64,000 nt of DNA from Ziziphus jujuba. Lineage: Eukaryota > Streptophyta > Magnoliopsida > Rosales > Rhamnaceae. The notes below the pieces were generated by a model. It was not told where the DNA came from. It did not search any database and saw only the letters and a program-made list of their open reading frames with translations. This document shows positions 1 to 12,320 of this stretch, piece by piece. Position 1 is the stretch's first letter; each line of letters starts with the position of its first letter. The position numbers were made by a program, and so were the translations under genes. The stretch lies in contig NC_083387.1 in NCBI RefSeq assembly GCF_031755915.1, positions 16,699,001-16,763,000 on the forward strand, read 5' to 3'.

Positions 1-1524
1 ATATGGCATATTGGAGCTGATTTGGAGCCTAAACTAACTGGCGATTGGACAAAGATAGCTTAGTTGTAAAACTAGTCAACTAGTTTCTTAATCTGAAATT
101 TGACTTTTGTTTTAGGAAATTAATCTTTTATTTTGATTTTTATTTATTTAATTGCTGGACAAATTACTTTAGGAAGGTTGATATTTTATTATTTTGATTG
201 TAAATTAGTTAATTCCTATTTCAACATTAAGGAATTAATTAATCCAAATTCGATTAAGAAAGTTGTGAATTTCCGCCACATCATGGTTTCTACACCTTTA
301 GCCAGTTCTAACCTAGTTGTTTTAGGGTATTATTTTTGTCATTCAAACCTATTTAAGGGCTTATTTTCTCAATAATATTTAGTACAATATTCATATAGAA
401 ACTTATTTGTGAGAAGTATTTTTTTTATTCTCTTTAAACACCTAAAACATTGAATAGAGATCGAGTGTTTTAGTTTGACTTATCATAGGACATCCATAAC
501 CTATTTTGGCGTCTTCGTCATATACCAAGGTTTCTAGTCACAAATTGATTAGCGGTTAAGGTGACCATTAGAATTTGAACTTAATTATGATTTAGGCTAA
601 TATAATACAGGTTTAAGAGCAAGTTGACCTAGGTTCAGATCATGAACAAATTTAAATATTCCAAATATGTTCATAATGGAACATCTTGAATATGTATAGA
701 ATTTACAAATGAACATTCCAAAATAATAAGTTACAACTTTGAAGATGTTCAGAAATATATAACTAAACAATTTTTAAGAAGTTCAAAAGTACAAGACTGA
801 GAAACTTAAAAATATTTAGAAGTTTATGACCAAACATTCTACAGAAAAAAGTAAAAAATAGTACAGGACTGAGCTATTTTAAGATATTTCGTAGTGCACG
901 ATTAAACATTTTCAAAGTTATTCAAAAGTATACTACCAAGCACCCCATAAAGATATATTCACAGTATAAAATTGTTATGACAAATGTTAAAGCTACATCC
1001 AAAATACTTAAATATACATATATATATATATATTTTCAACTAAATGTAAAGTACTTAAATTATCCAATTACATCATTCTAACTAATCCTACCATATCAAA
1101 AGCTCAATTACATCCATATTTATATCTTAATATAGCTAATATTTTCTCCTCTTCCTCCTCCTCCTTCTACAATAATTATTAAGAGGGATGGAACTATCTC
1201 TACGAGTATAGTTGGACTGCATTCCATCATTGAGTGCATTAGAAGTTTCACTAATATGTTGACCACATAGCAAGTCACTAATTTGTACTACTTTATCAAA
1301 TAACACATTAGCTTATTATGAACGACCATGTTGGATTATGGCATTAACCACAAATAACGCTCATAAGATACGCTACACAAAAATGTAAGTAATGAGTAAA
1401 TTATAATATATGAAGTACTTTATAATTTTCAAAAATATTATTAACAAATGCAATTGCCAAGTGACTATCACCACGAGAAGCACGTAAAAGGATAACTGAA
1501 TTATAGTTATATTTATATTTTGGA
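1..1524. other. Intergenic AT-rich DNA
   Basis: I see no supportable gene. Open frames are short and carry no recognisable domain. A short TA microsatellite lies near 1017-1031. The edge towards 1525 joins the degraded plant-mobile-domain gene. Confidence 0.6.
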
Positions 1525-3214
1525 TTTCATACCCTGACATGTGATATATGCTGAAACCAATCTATGTATGCTGGTACACAATCCCATGGGTGTACTACTC
1601 TAGCACCATGTCATTCAAAAGAAAGTACATAACTATCCCATCTTTCCCAATATTGATCAAGAAACCTATATTGAATATTATATCACCTTGCAATGCATCC
1701 TTGATTAGCATGAACTGGGAGAAATGGTGTTGGAGGAATTGTTTGCATTTTGCCAAGTTGTCGAAGTACCATTTCTGGGTTATATAGCTCAATGATGTTT
1801 ATGCATTTCAAACAACCATTATAATAAGAAAATTCAGGTATAGAATATGTATAAGGACTCCATATGATACATAATCATAAACCAAATTATAATTTAAAGA
1901 AAATATGTATAAGTATGCACTTAATTTGAAAATATAATTAATAACTTCACCTTATTTCTATTTAGCATATCAAATGTCTCACACATAACTTGTAAGTGAT
2001 CCATAAAGGATCCAGAATCTCTATGAGGGATCCAACACACACATAAGCTTGACCTTCTTTAAAATTCAAATTGACAAAAGGTCTAGTAAATGGAACATGT
2101 TCATAAACCCAGGCCTAAGTTTATGCTACAAATAAAATTTTCTAACTATGCAAACCATACATACTACCAAATGAAAATAATTAAGTAATTTATAAAACAC
2201 CTCAAGCAATGTAAAATATCCAGTAATTTGTTGAACCATATATCTACTAGTAAAACCCAATTGGCGATATAAAAATGCTAAAGTTGCAGCTCTCCATGCA
2301 TAGGAGTGGGCGTTATCAAGATTCATTAATAGATTAAGGTATACAACCATTACTCTTATTCCACTTTTGTTACTAAATATTGTGCATTCTAATAAATAAG
2401 ATAAATAAGCCCTAGCAGCAAATTGTATTAATTTTTCACTGTCTAAATCTGAAACCTTCAGGAATTTATCTTTCAACCAGTCTAGTTTAATTAATTACCC
2501 TTAAAAAGTTTGTAACTCTGAGTAAGCCTCATCTCTATTAACTTCTAATCCATCAATTAAAAATGTTTCTACCTCTCGAGATGATAATACAATGCATGAT
2601 ACAGATCAACCAACAATAGAAATTTTGAGTATGATACTAATATAATCTAATGAAATTGTCATCCCACCAAAAAGGAGATGGAAAGTGTTAGTTTCAGGTT
2701 GCCATCTCTCAGCAAAAGCAAATATAACAATTTGGTTAATAAAATGATACAATGATTTTACTAATGTTAATAAACCTGAGTGATGAAGTATGTCTCTCTA
2801 TTTAGCATTTGGAGCTATCTTATCTTGAACCCATTCAGTAACCTTAAATGCATGATTCAAATATTTAAGAGGAGGATGTTCCAACATAAAAAACATATAA
2901 ATATGTCAATTTTTTGATTAGAAATTTTAACAAAGAAAAAATAAATCAAACTAAGGTGAACAAAACCTTACATTCTTTCCCCATATTGTTGTAGCTATAT
3001 GATTCTTAAAGCTTTTAAGAATCGATGGATCTTATGGACCACTCGGGAATGGTCCATTCAGATCTAACTTTTCATGATTTGCATTTTCCTCCTCTATACT
3101 TTCTATCATTAATTCAGCACCAATATTCATCGCCATCACATTCTCGACATTAAAATTGTTAGTAACTTCATTTTTATTATTTGCAGTTGGTATCACAACA
3201 AACTTTGTTATCAT
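1525..3214 (-). pseudogene. Plant mobile domain (PMD/MAIN-like) gene relic
   Basis: Read on the minus strand, broken frames recapitulate the order of the plant mobile domain (called aminotransferase-like in older annotation). 3214-3032 holds an N-terminal part ending in GPFPSGP, followed past a stop by DPSILKSFKNHIATTIWG. 2895-2480 holds ERWQPETNTFHLLFGGMT. 2476-2126 holds ARAYLSYLLECTIFSNKSG and AATLAFLYRQLGFTSRYM, the best preserved block. About 2115-1980 keeps the YEHVPFTRPF region, and 1800-1525 resembles the C terminus (YNPEMVLRQLGKMQTIPP and HPWDCVPAYIDWF). Several stops and frame breaks separate these parts, so it cannot make a full protein. In plants this domain occurs in MAIN/MAIL1-type nuclear proteins and is often captured by transposons; which source applies here is not visible. 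Some breaks could be introns (a GTAAGG lies after the IATTIWG block), but the internal stops are not explained that way. Confidence 0.75.
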
Positions 3215-3412
3215 ATAAATTTTAGCGTTAGGCTCTAAAGCACAACATCCCCTATATGATGCTGTGGGACAAATACTTGAAGTTGAAGTAGAACTATATG
3301 AATTTCATCTATGAGTTTTCACCATATCCAAAGAAAATTAATTGGAAAAAAAAAGATTAAAAAATTTTGATAAATTTTATATAAATTAGCATGTTAAACT
3401 AAAAGAATTAGA

Positions 3413-3457
<45 letters not shown>

Positions 3458-5495
3458 CAAATAGAATTGAATTAGTTCGATATTATATTTCACTATATAT
3501 TAAAGTAATTTGCAACACATGCCCATCGTGATTAAATATAAATTTGACAATCATAAAAATAGAAAACATTGGAATAACATAGTTTTTCTCAAGTAGCTTT
3601 TAAAATTGATAGGATACTCAGTGTGCATTACACAAAGCCATATATATATAGATGTGTTATATACTTACGTTTATTTGATCAGTGATCAACCCATTGCAAA
3701 TATGTCTATTTGATTAGTGGTCAACCCATAGCAAAAGTAACTTTTCTTTTAAATATGTATATATGGCACGCAGAAGCAAAGAAAATTGATTTCCTAAAAG
3801 AAAACCATTATTTAAATGATTTACGTTACAAACGACCAGGGTGATGTACATGCATATCTTATATGTTTGACTAACCAATGCTAAACATATATGTGATCAC
3901 AATACAAATTGTTTAAATGGAAAATTTTATAAAATTACTTGGGGTTTGCCAAATTTAGGATGTTATTAATTTCTTATATCCCAATACATTTTACCCAAAA
4001 TTATGGAGTACGTTTAACTTTCAATCATATTCCCAATTATCAATTTCCTTTTACCAAAAAGAACTTTACTATCCTCAAAATTTAAATTTTCTAAATTACC
4101 CTTTCCCCACAGTGTTTTTCTTTGAGAAATAAAATGAAAAAGAGGCATATGCGACTTTGTCAAAGACACGACTATAATGATGAAGACGATGAACAACCAT
4201 TCAAGGTTGATATTTTCTAATCAAACTCAGTTCACATTTTCACAAAATAGTCCAAAATTTCTTAATTAAACCAAAAAAACCAAACCAAATTCAAAAAACC
4301 TTCTTAATCTCTCCTAATCTTGCTCTCCCTTTGGCTCAGAACCAAGAAAACCAATAAAATTTGTTTTTTAAGTAGAGAGAATGAGAGTGAAAGAGACAGA
4401 TAATTTTTCCCTTCTAAGATGGTTTTACTTTTGAAGAGTGTATTTTTAAAGAAAACAGAGAGAAACTAAAATAATAAATGCTTTTTGGTCTTGAAAAGTG
4501 TAACGGTCTTGAAAAGTGTAGTGGTCATGTTAATTGCCAGCTATCCTCCATTGACAATGATGGTTGGTTTTTTCTTTCATAAATAACACTTCATGCCATT
4601 AAAAAATGATAAAAAAAAATAAAAACATTAAGAGGCTGAAAACCAACCCTAATTCAAAATGAGAAAGAAGAAAACAAAAGTAGTTTAGTAATATTAATTT
4701 TTATAGGATTGTATATAGTAAGTTTAGAATCATAAAAAGAATTTTTATTTGTAAAAGATATGTAATTTTGGAATGACATAAATTAGAGATATTTTAGGTA
4801 TTAAAATATTCTATTAAGTAATTTTATATTTTCTATACATTTGAATAGTATTATGTAAAGAATGAGACTGTATCAAGTCACTTTGGAATTGTAAAAAGAA
4901 CTTCTCTTAAAAGTATCAAAATTGCTTATATTCTTTTCTTTTCCCCATTAGATTTCCATCTAATGTTCATCTTCTTCTACACCACAAAAGAAAACAATTT
5001 TGTTTGATTGTGAAAAAAAATGGTTTCTTTCTTGCTTCTTCATTACTAAAAGCCAAAATAATAGAAGTAATACAGCTTACATACCCATTATCCGGTATCC
5101 AGCTAGGTACTATTTGGTTCCCTTCCTATCTTGCTTATTTATTTTTTATTTTTCATTTATTTCTTTACCTCTTTGATTATTTAAGCTAAAATGCTAAATT
5201 ATTGGACTATTTGCCTATTTTTCTTCTATTTCTTAAGTTTAATTCCACATTTTTTTGGGCCAATAGTATTTAGCTTTCATCATCACATTTGTTTAAACAT
5301 CATATATATAAAGAGTTTGAATCTATAAATTTTAATTATTTTTTGAATTTGTTTTTATATTAAAACCCTTTAAAAAATATACAAATGAAGTATTATTTTA
5401 GGTGTATATATAAGATAAAATTTGTGTGGTATTGCTTATTGGGTTTCTTGGGTAATATGTATAATATTATCTATATATATAAATAATATTATATC
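3215..5495. other. Intergenic DNA with a TA microsatellite
   Basis: No gene is supportable. It holds a long TA/AT tract at about 3420-3453 and a 35-bp tandem duplication at 3672-3737 (two copies of a TATTTGATYAGTGRTCAACC unit). Confidence 0.5.
3420..3453. repeat. (TA)n microsatellite
   Basis: An uninterrupted alternating TA run of about 30 bases. Similar shorter runs occur near 7105-7124, 11080-11099, 30199-30225 and 41864-41888. Confidence 0.9.
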
Positions 5496-5570
5496 AATTG
5501 CTAGCTTATATTTTAATTATGTCATGGTTATAGTAGGTGTTTTTTTTTTTTTCTTTTGTTTATGTCAAAT
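5496..5570. repeat. Direct repeat, copy 1 (pairs with 9338-9400)
   Basis: A segment around TATATTTTAATTATGTCATG, followed by a T-run and TTGTTTATG, recurs at 9338-9400 with a few changes. The two copies bracket about 3.8 kb of repetitive DNA (foldback and tandem duplication). Confidence 0.5.
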
Positions 5571-6904
5571 CCTTATTGAATACCCAAAATAGTTTTGCCT
5601 ACGAAAACCTTACTGAAATTCCTATCGAAAATCTAATAAAACATTCTGAAAATTTAGAAATAACCCAACCATATAGATTAAATATCATAAACATTTTTAA
5701 TAGAATTTTCACACAATCATCAATCAAAGATGATATAAAACTAATATATATTAGGTTAATCTAGCAAAGCAGTGCTTAACATACTGCATACATCAGAGTT
5801 AGCGAAAGAAAAAAAATGTTTACTATAATCAAAGTTAAAGGAAGAGAATAATATATCAGCAGTAGAATCACATACAAAAAATGAAGATGCCATGTGATGT
5901 ACGTAACTTGTCAGTTGAGACCTAAGAGAACAGTTTAAAATAAAATTATGAGACAAACTCAGTGAGTGGAGTAAAATAATAATATGAAAATAATTATTTA
6001 TTTTCAAAACCTTTTTCTCAAAACCTCACTTTTACTCTTTTGTAAGTTTCCCTATTTTGGAAAAGTACAAAACCTATGAATTTTTCCCAAAAATATAGCG
6101 AAACTTATATCTCATATGAAAATATTTGTAAATATTATGTTAGTCATAAACTTATGTACTTAAAAAAATAAATTATATTTTTCCATATTAAATCATAAGC
6201 AATAATAACCATAATACCAGAACTTGAATGTTATGCTTAATATCAAACCCTACCATACGAACCTTTAACATCCTAAAGCATCGCAGAGCCAATGAAGGAA
6301 TGGCATACAATTCATCATCACTTCAAAAGAATGGCACACAACTCATCATCATTCTCTCACATCGCAAAAACACATAATATGACTAAGCCTATACATGCTA
6401 ATAATGTAAAAAGAACCATTAGTATTATATGGTATACCTTTTGAAAACAAATATGCAGTATTTATAAATCATCCTTTCAAAATCATACTTTTTATTTTTT
6501 TCCAAACAAATACAATACCTAAACTAGAATTTAATATACAAATCCAACCATTTATTTAAATATTCCAAATATTCAAAATCATCATTTCATACTTAAATAC
6601 AAATATCAACAGGGAGATATATATTACAATAAACCATTTTTAAGTATTTTGAAATATAAACACTTAAACATTCTTAAAAATATACAATTTCAAATCCACT
6701 TTCTCAAAATCAAGTATTTTTCAAAAGGATTAAACATCAATAAATATCCAAATATTTAAATATAAAAAATTCCAAGTTCACCGTAAACTCATTTGAATTT
6801 AAAATTATTTAAAATCTTGTCAAAAGTGACATGAAATGATAGCACATTTATGTAAAAGCATGTATTTATACATATATATGATAAAAGGAAATTCTATAAT
6901 GCAA
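5571..6904. other. AT-rich DNA without a recognisable gene
   Basis: Short open frames only. No domain, RNA gene or clear element boundary is visible. Confidence 0.5.
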
Positions 6905-7080
6905 ACAGTCTACACCATGTTATGGTATGGACCTTAGTATTGACAACGGTTTTTCTTCAAACCGTCATCAATACTGATCTCTGTATGATAGTATTGATGA
7001 TGGTTTCTTCAAAAACCATCGTCAATACTGAGGTTCACATGATAAAAATGTATAGATGTCCATACCATAGACGGATTCAT
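6905..7080. repeat. Foldback element with four alternating motif copies
   Basis: The motif AGTATTGAYRAYGGTTT occurs four times in alternating orientation: + at 6936-6954, - at 6959-6975, + at 6990-7006 and - at 7013-7029. This gives two back-to-back hairpins with 4- and 6-base loops between the arms. They sit inside an outer inverted repeat (TATGGTATGGAC near 6921-6932 and its complement GTCCATACCATA near 7058-7069). Short alternating repeats like this are typical of subterminal regions of CACTA-type transposons and of foldback MITEs. I see no CACTA terminus, so the class is left open. Confidence 0.75.
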
Positions 7081-7329
7081 ATGATAAATATTTAAATCAA
7101 AACATATATATATATATATATATAATATTCAAACCATATATATAATTGTACTAAAATCATTTGAAAACATAAATTACTTATAGGTACTGCTGATACTCAC
7201 TCCTATTCTTCCGTAAGATCATGTCCATGGGCAATACAAGGCCTATAATATAATAAAAATATTTCTTAGGCTCCAAAAATCAAACCAAAAGCATTTGTGC
7301 ATACTAAATGTCTTAAAATACTTTATATA

Positions 7330-9340
7330 ACCCCCGTATCGTATAAATTGGACATTGAAATCTCTAATTATACTGTGACACTTTAAGACCCAATATCCAA
7401 AATTGAGGTTTTTCATATGTAGGTCAATTTAACAAAATCAAACCTTCAATTGGGTCCCATTGACACCTATATATATAAATCCAACTTCAATTTTGTCTAA
7501 TTTTTCTAATTATATCCAAACACAATCTACATTTTACCCGTAATTAATTGGCTGATCCAAAAATAGAAAAATTTCTCAAATGACGTCCAAAATTTACAAA
7601 CTTTATATCAATGGAAAGTTTATAAAATGGGTAATGAGAATCTAAGCTCAACCTGGTCTAAAAATATTGTAGGTGGCCAAAAAATTCAACCAAATTTGAT
7701 ATTGATAGATCTCTCAAACCGTGAAGAATTTTGATAAATGAAGGGTGTCAATGGATTCATATGACCAAAAATATGGGGGAGGTTATATGGGTCAAGCTAA
7801 AATGGTCAAAAAATGGCTAACCCATTGAAAATCGATTGTTCACCGCCATCGACTTCGAACGATCAATCTCAACACGTCTAGGGTGGATTGGCCATAAAAC
7901 TGGGGGTTTGGTTAAAATCTAATGGGCTTCAGGTTGGTCTAGGACGTGTTGCTCATTCGTGGCTAGAAAATTTTGTATCAGCATTGACTCTGTTGGTAGT
8001 GGTGATGGACCGGGTCGACCCGATTCGTAGGTTTTATGTCTGCTGAAGGGTTCCCGAACTTTTTGGATATTTTTCAATTTGTTTAATAAATGCATGATTC
8101 ATGATGTATATTAAACCTTGGATCCACTAAAAGACAAAAATCTGAACTAGTTTGGATATACATAAAATACTAATATTTAAAAACTTCTATAACCATAACT
8201 TTCTAACTGTAACTCAGAATTGGGCAAGTCGCTAATCTATAAACTTGTATTGATGAGTTTTATGCTATAGGATACCGATTAAGTCAAAATTTTTGACTTA
8301 AAAAAAGCCAAATTTGGGATCCGTAAACAGTCCACTAGGTTAGCCTTGGTCAAAAATTCAAAATATGAGTGTTTTTCCTAGATGGGTTATTACATAAATT
8401 TTCCAAATGTAGTTTAATTTTATCCGATATTTAACTAATTGATCCAAAACTTAAAAAAAGAAAAAAAAATCATACAACATTCAAATTTTACAAACTTTAT
8501 AGCAATGGAAAACCTATGCAATGGGTAAGACGATGGCATGCTCATCTTGATCAATTGTCGTAGGTGGTGGTTGGTTTCTCATTTAAAACTTTTAGCCAAA
8601 CTTCAAGTTGATAAATCTCTCAAACAGTGGGGAATTAAGTTAAAAGGAGGCCATATTTGAACTCAAGAGGTACAAAGTAGGAGGAAAGAACCTATGGCAT
8701 GACCTAGGATCGTCAAAATTGAGTAAAATCTCCGACAAGTGGAAAACGTAATCCTACTAGATAAATCCTTTGATCCTGGCATGTTGGTGGCCATCTTACT
8801 ATGAAATTTCATGGTGATGCTAGAAACTCCATGGGCAATCCAAATGCTGGGCATGTGTAGTTTAGTTCAGATGAATCAAGGGGTCAAGTTGGTGGTTTTC
8901 CAATAAACAGTGGTAGTGGGTCACAGTGGCTTGTGAGTGGAGAGGGCTGCTTGGGTTGTTGTGGGATTTGAGAGGGTGTTTTGGATATTTTTGATTTTTT
9001 TAATGAAGACATGGTTTCCAATGTATATATAGAGCCTTGAATCACTAGCAGACAAGAATTCGAGACTGATTTGAATAATAATATACTATTGATGTTTAAA
9101 AACTTCCTATAATCATAACTTTTTAACTGTAATTCAGAATCGAGAATGCTGCTAGTCTACAAACTCATATTGACAAACTGTATGTAATAGTATAAGATTC
9201 AAAGCCAAAATCTATTTCCCAAAAAAGGTCAAACTTAATCCCACTTAAAAGTCTAATTTAATTAAACTTGATCAATCTTGGTCAAGCCGCTAAAAACTTC
9301 AAATTCAATGAGTTTTATTGGGACATATTGTTACACTAGC
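7330..9340. repeat. Diverged ~0.9-kb tandem duplication
   Basis: Two successive blocks share the same order of landmarks. ATTTACAAACTTTATATCAATGG-type sequence near 7600 recurs near 8490. A GATARATCTCTCAAAC landmark near 7705 recurs near 8610. AACCATAACTTTCTAACTG near 8191 recurs as AATCATAACTTTTTAACTG near 9111. The offset is about 890-920 bases. The blocks are slightly more GC-rich than their surroundings and contain no intact frame. They look like the non-coding part of an old LTR element, but no LTR ends are recognised. Confidence 0.6.
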
Positions 9341-9400
9341 CTATATTTTAATTATGTTATGTTTATAGTAACTATTTTTTGTTTATGAAATTTGATTTCT
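9338..9400. repeat. Direct repeat, copy 2 (pairs with 5496-5570)
   Basis: TATATTTTAATTATGTTATG followed by TTTTTTGTTTATG matches the first copy. It lies immediately after the tandem duplication and just before the hAT relic. Confidence 0.5.
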
Positions 9401-10028
9401 AACTCATTTATTTTTTACTTCTTAATTCAGGTATGGATAAGTTTCTTATTAAAAACCATGATCTAGTTTATTTCCTATAGAAATTTTCTAATAAACTAGA
9501 ATTCTGAAATTATGCACATTTAGAGCTCCTTACTTCAAACTTGATCTGTACATTTCCTATATCACTTAGATGATTATAAAACTAAATAAAAAAATCTTGA
9601 AAATTCTATTCCTATATGTTTTTCTTGGCTTTCAACACAAAAGTAGTAGAACCTATATAAAGGCTCAAGACATATAGGCTATAAAGGACCCATGGACCTA
9701 TTAAACATGCATTAAACCACAAACTTTAAAACTTAAAATAACCATATTAAAAGCCAAATTAAAAACCAAAAACTTATAATTTAAAACCTATAACTAACAA
9801 TTCATTCAAAAATTTGTAACTCAAATTCAAAAAACTTTGGCAATTACAAAATTCCAAAAATGTTATTGGGGTTCATGTAAATGTTAGGATACTTTAAGAG
9901 AGAAATAAGCAAATAAAATTATTGAAATACTAAATATTAAAGAAATTATAAGTGGATGTGGTTTGAATTAAGAAAGTAGTTTTCCAAGACCTAGTGATAC
10001 ATAATAGGGATCACATTATAGTACCTCA

Positions 10029-10997
10029 ATGAATTTGATTATTATGTTTTCCTTGGTTATTGATGTGCTTAAAGTTGTTGTAGAAGATGGTACAAGCTTA
10101 GAACAAAAAGGTGAAGCTTGTGCCTTATTAGATTTAATTCAATTTTTTGAATTTGTCTTTAATATGTATTTGATGGAAAATGTTTTGGGAATTACAAAAT
10201 GTACTGTCACAAGCATTACAAAGGAAAGATCAAGATATTATTAATGCTATGACATTGGTTAAATTATCAAAGCAATATTTACAACAAATGAGGGATGGTA
10301 GATGAGAATCATTATTTAGTGAAGTTTCTTTTTTTCTTTTTTTTTTTTATTGAGAAGCATCAATTTTTATCTATAATTTCGATTATGTTTATGTATTTTG
10401 AGGGTGGACAAGGTGTAATGCTTAACATCACACTAATTTACATCATTATCGAATTGTTTTATTGGATGATAGATAAACAACTTTAAGAACTCAACAATCG
10501 TTTTATAGAGGTAAATTCTGAGTTATTTCTTTATAAGACCTGTCTAAATTCATACAGTTATTTCTCTTCTTTTGATAAGGATAAATTAATTTTGTCTTGC
10601 TCAACTCTATCTATTAGAGTTTCCTGAAATTAAACTCAAGGCACTTGATAATTAACTAGAGACTTACATACTTAATGAGGAATTATATAAGTAAAATGAA
10701 TCGGTGAACTTGCAAAATAATTAGTTCAAACAAAAAAAAAATGTTATATATGTATTAGTGTATATGTTTGTGAAATTGAGTTTAACTTTACTAATTACTA
10801 CTACAATTGTTGAAAGAGCTTTCTCTACTATGAATATAGTGAAGAATCAGTTGTTTAATCCGAATGGAGATGAATGATGAATGATTGCTTGGTTATGCAC
10901 ATCAAGAAGGATTTGTTTGATATTATTGATAATGAAAAAAATCATCCAACAATTCCAAAATATGAAGACTTGAAGAGAGCAATTGTGAAGATTTAAA
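10029..10997 (+). pseudogene. hAT-family transposase relic (zf-MYM1/TTF-type)
   Basis: Plus-strand frames, broken by several stops and shifts, match the C-terminal half of hAT transposases of the TTF-type/zinc-finger-MYM-1-like group. At 10029-10240: IDVLKVVVEDGTSLEQKGEA, FFEFVFNMYLMENVLGIT, then in another frame SQALQRKDQDIINAMTLVK. Around 10480-10600: LNNRFIEVNSELFLYKTCL and SSFDKDKLI. At 10780-10995: the hAT dimerisation region, with TTTIVERAFSTMNIVKNQL, MNDCLVMHIKKDLFDIID and a natural-looking stop after AIVKI. The dimerisation motif (ERAFS..K..K) is the clearest part. A possible N terminus (MDKFLIKN, ATG at 9433) lies upstream but is not securely linked. No terminal inverted repeats or 8-bp target duplication were found, so this is a dead copy. 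Confidence 0.8.
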
Positions 10998-11165
10998 TGT
11001 AAGTGTTTTTTTTTTTTTTTTGGTTATATTTTTATTGTAATTGTAAAACTTATATTGCTAGTTAAGGTTAAACTAATCATATATATATATATATATATTG
11101 CAATATTTTGATGCAGTTTATTTTTCTTTTTATCAATATAATACATGATCATTGTTTTTATTAAA

Positions 11166-11640
11166 TGGGTAAATCACATAATTAGTCCTCAAACTCTACT
11201 ACCATTTATAAATTGGTACCTAAATAGTTTTTTAGCATTTTAGTTCTTGAATCTCGTTAAAACAAAGTACTGTTAGTCTCTCAACATTATTTCATCCAAA
11301 ATCCATCTTTATATACACATGGAAATCTTTTGTAACATAAATTATAGTTTAGAAATCAATATATAATATCTGACATAATTTGAAGGTCAAATGTGTAATT
11401 AATCAATTATCAAATTAAATTCTCAAATTGTATCAATCATTATTAATTGATCTCCAAACAATATTTTGTATTATAAATTAGTTCTTAAAATGATATAATT
11501 TTGGATAAAGAGATTAATGGTATAATGTTTAGACAAGTTCAAGAATTAAAATACGAATTTTTTTTTAAGAATTAATAAATTTTTTTTTTTCAAATTTGTA
11601 AATGACATTATAGTTTGAAGGCCAATTATGTAATTTATCC
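11166..11640. mobile_element. Non-autonomous TIR element, 475 bp
   Basis: The first and last ~45 bases are imperfect inverted repeats. The left end begins TGGGTAAATCACATAATTAG. The complement of the right end begins GGATAAATTACATAATTGGC, and matching continues through TCAAACT and CATTTAYAAATT. TTATTAAA stands directly outside both ends (11158-11165 and 11641-11648), an 8-bp target duplication (9 bp if the following W is counted). That size fits hAT or Mutator-type elements. The interior has no coding capacity. Confidence 0.75.
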
Positions 11641-11648
11641 TTATTAAA

Positions 11649-12259
11649 ATTTATAATTTTATATTATTGTTTTTTAGCCCCACCGCATGCAAAACCTATC
11701 GCCTCCTTGTCTACCCATCAGCAAGGTTGGGCTAGGTTGAAAAAAATTCTAACGTGAATAATACGTTGGAATAGTTTATCAAAATGTTTAAAAGACAAAA
11801 CGTAAAAAAGATTAAAAACAAAGAAAAGAAAAGAAAAAAGTTTTTATGATCAAATTGCCAAAAGTCGATAATGTATATGCCATAGAGTTTATTCTAAATA
11901 TGTTTTAGTAAATTGACGGCACTTGTTTAATGTTTTCAATGCAATTTTTCGATTTATTCAAGTTTTTTTTTTTTTTTTTTTCCTGAGTTATTATTTTATT
12001 ATAAATGCCACCTAAAAAACAAAAAGTTACTTTTTTAAAAACTTTGCTTCCCATCGACGTACGGTAGCCTGAAAAATAAATAAAACAATAAATAAAATGG
12101 GGAAAGGAATCTATGGATAGCTTTAGAGAGAGAAAATCCAAGGAAAAAAAAAAAAAAATTAGAGAGAAGGAAGGGTGGAGAGGCGGTTGCTCACCATGAA
12201 CACTTGTCTCTCGTCTCAGACTCCTTGAGCTTTGCTGTTTGCTCCCTACTTCAGTAACT
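11649..12259. promoter_or_regulatory. Upstream region of the membrane-protein gene
   Basis: No coding sequence is seen. The last ~150 bases are pyrimidine/GA-rich and lead into the 5' untranslated region. I could not place a convincing TATA box. Confidence 0.4.
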
Positions 12260-12281
12260 AGAGAGAGAGAGAGAGAGAGAG
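12260..12281 (+). repeat. (GA)n tract in the 5' UTR
   Basis: Eleven GA units end about 40 bases before the chosen start codon of the membrane-protein gene. GA/CT tracts are common in plant 5' UTRs and core promoters and can bind GAGA-binding (BPC) proteins. Such a role here is inference. Confidence 0.7.
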
Positions 12282-12320
12282 TTCCTGGTGAGAGAAAGTG
12301 GCGTTCCAGATGCTCTGCAA

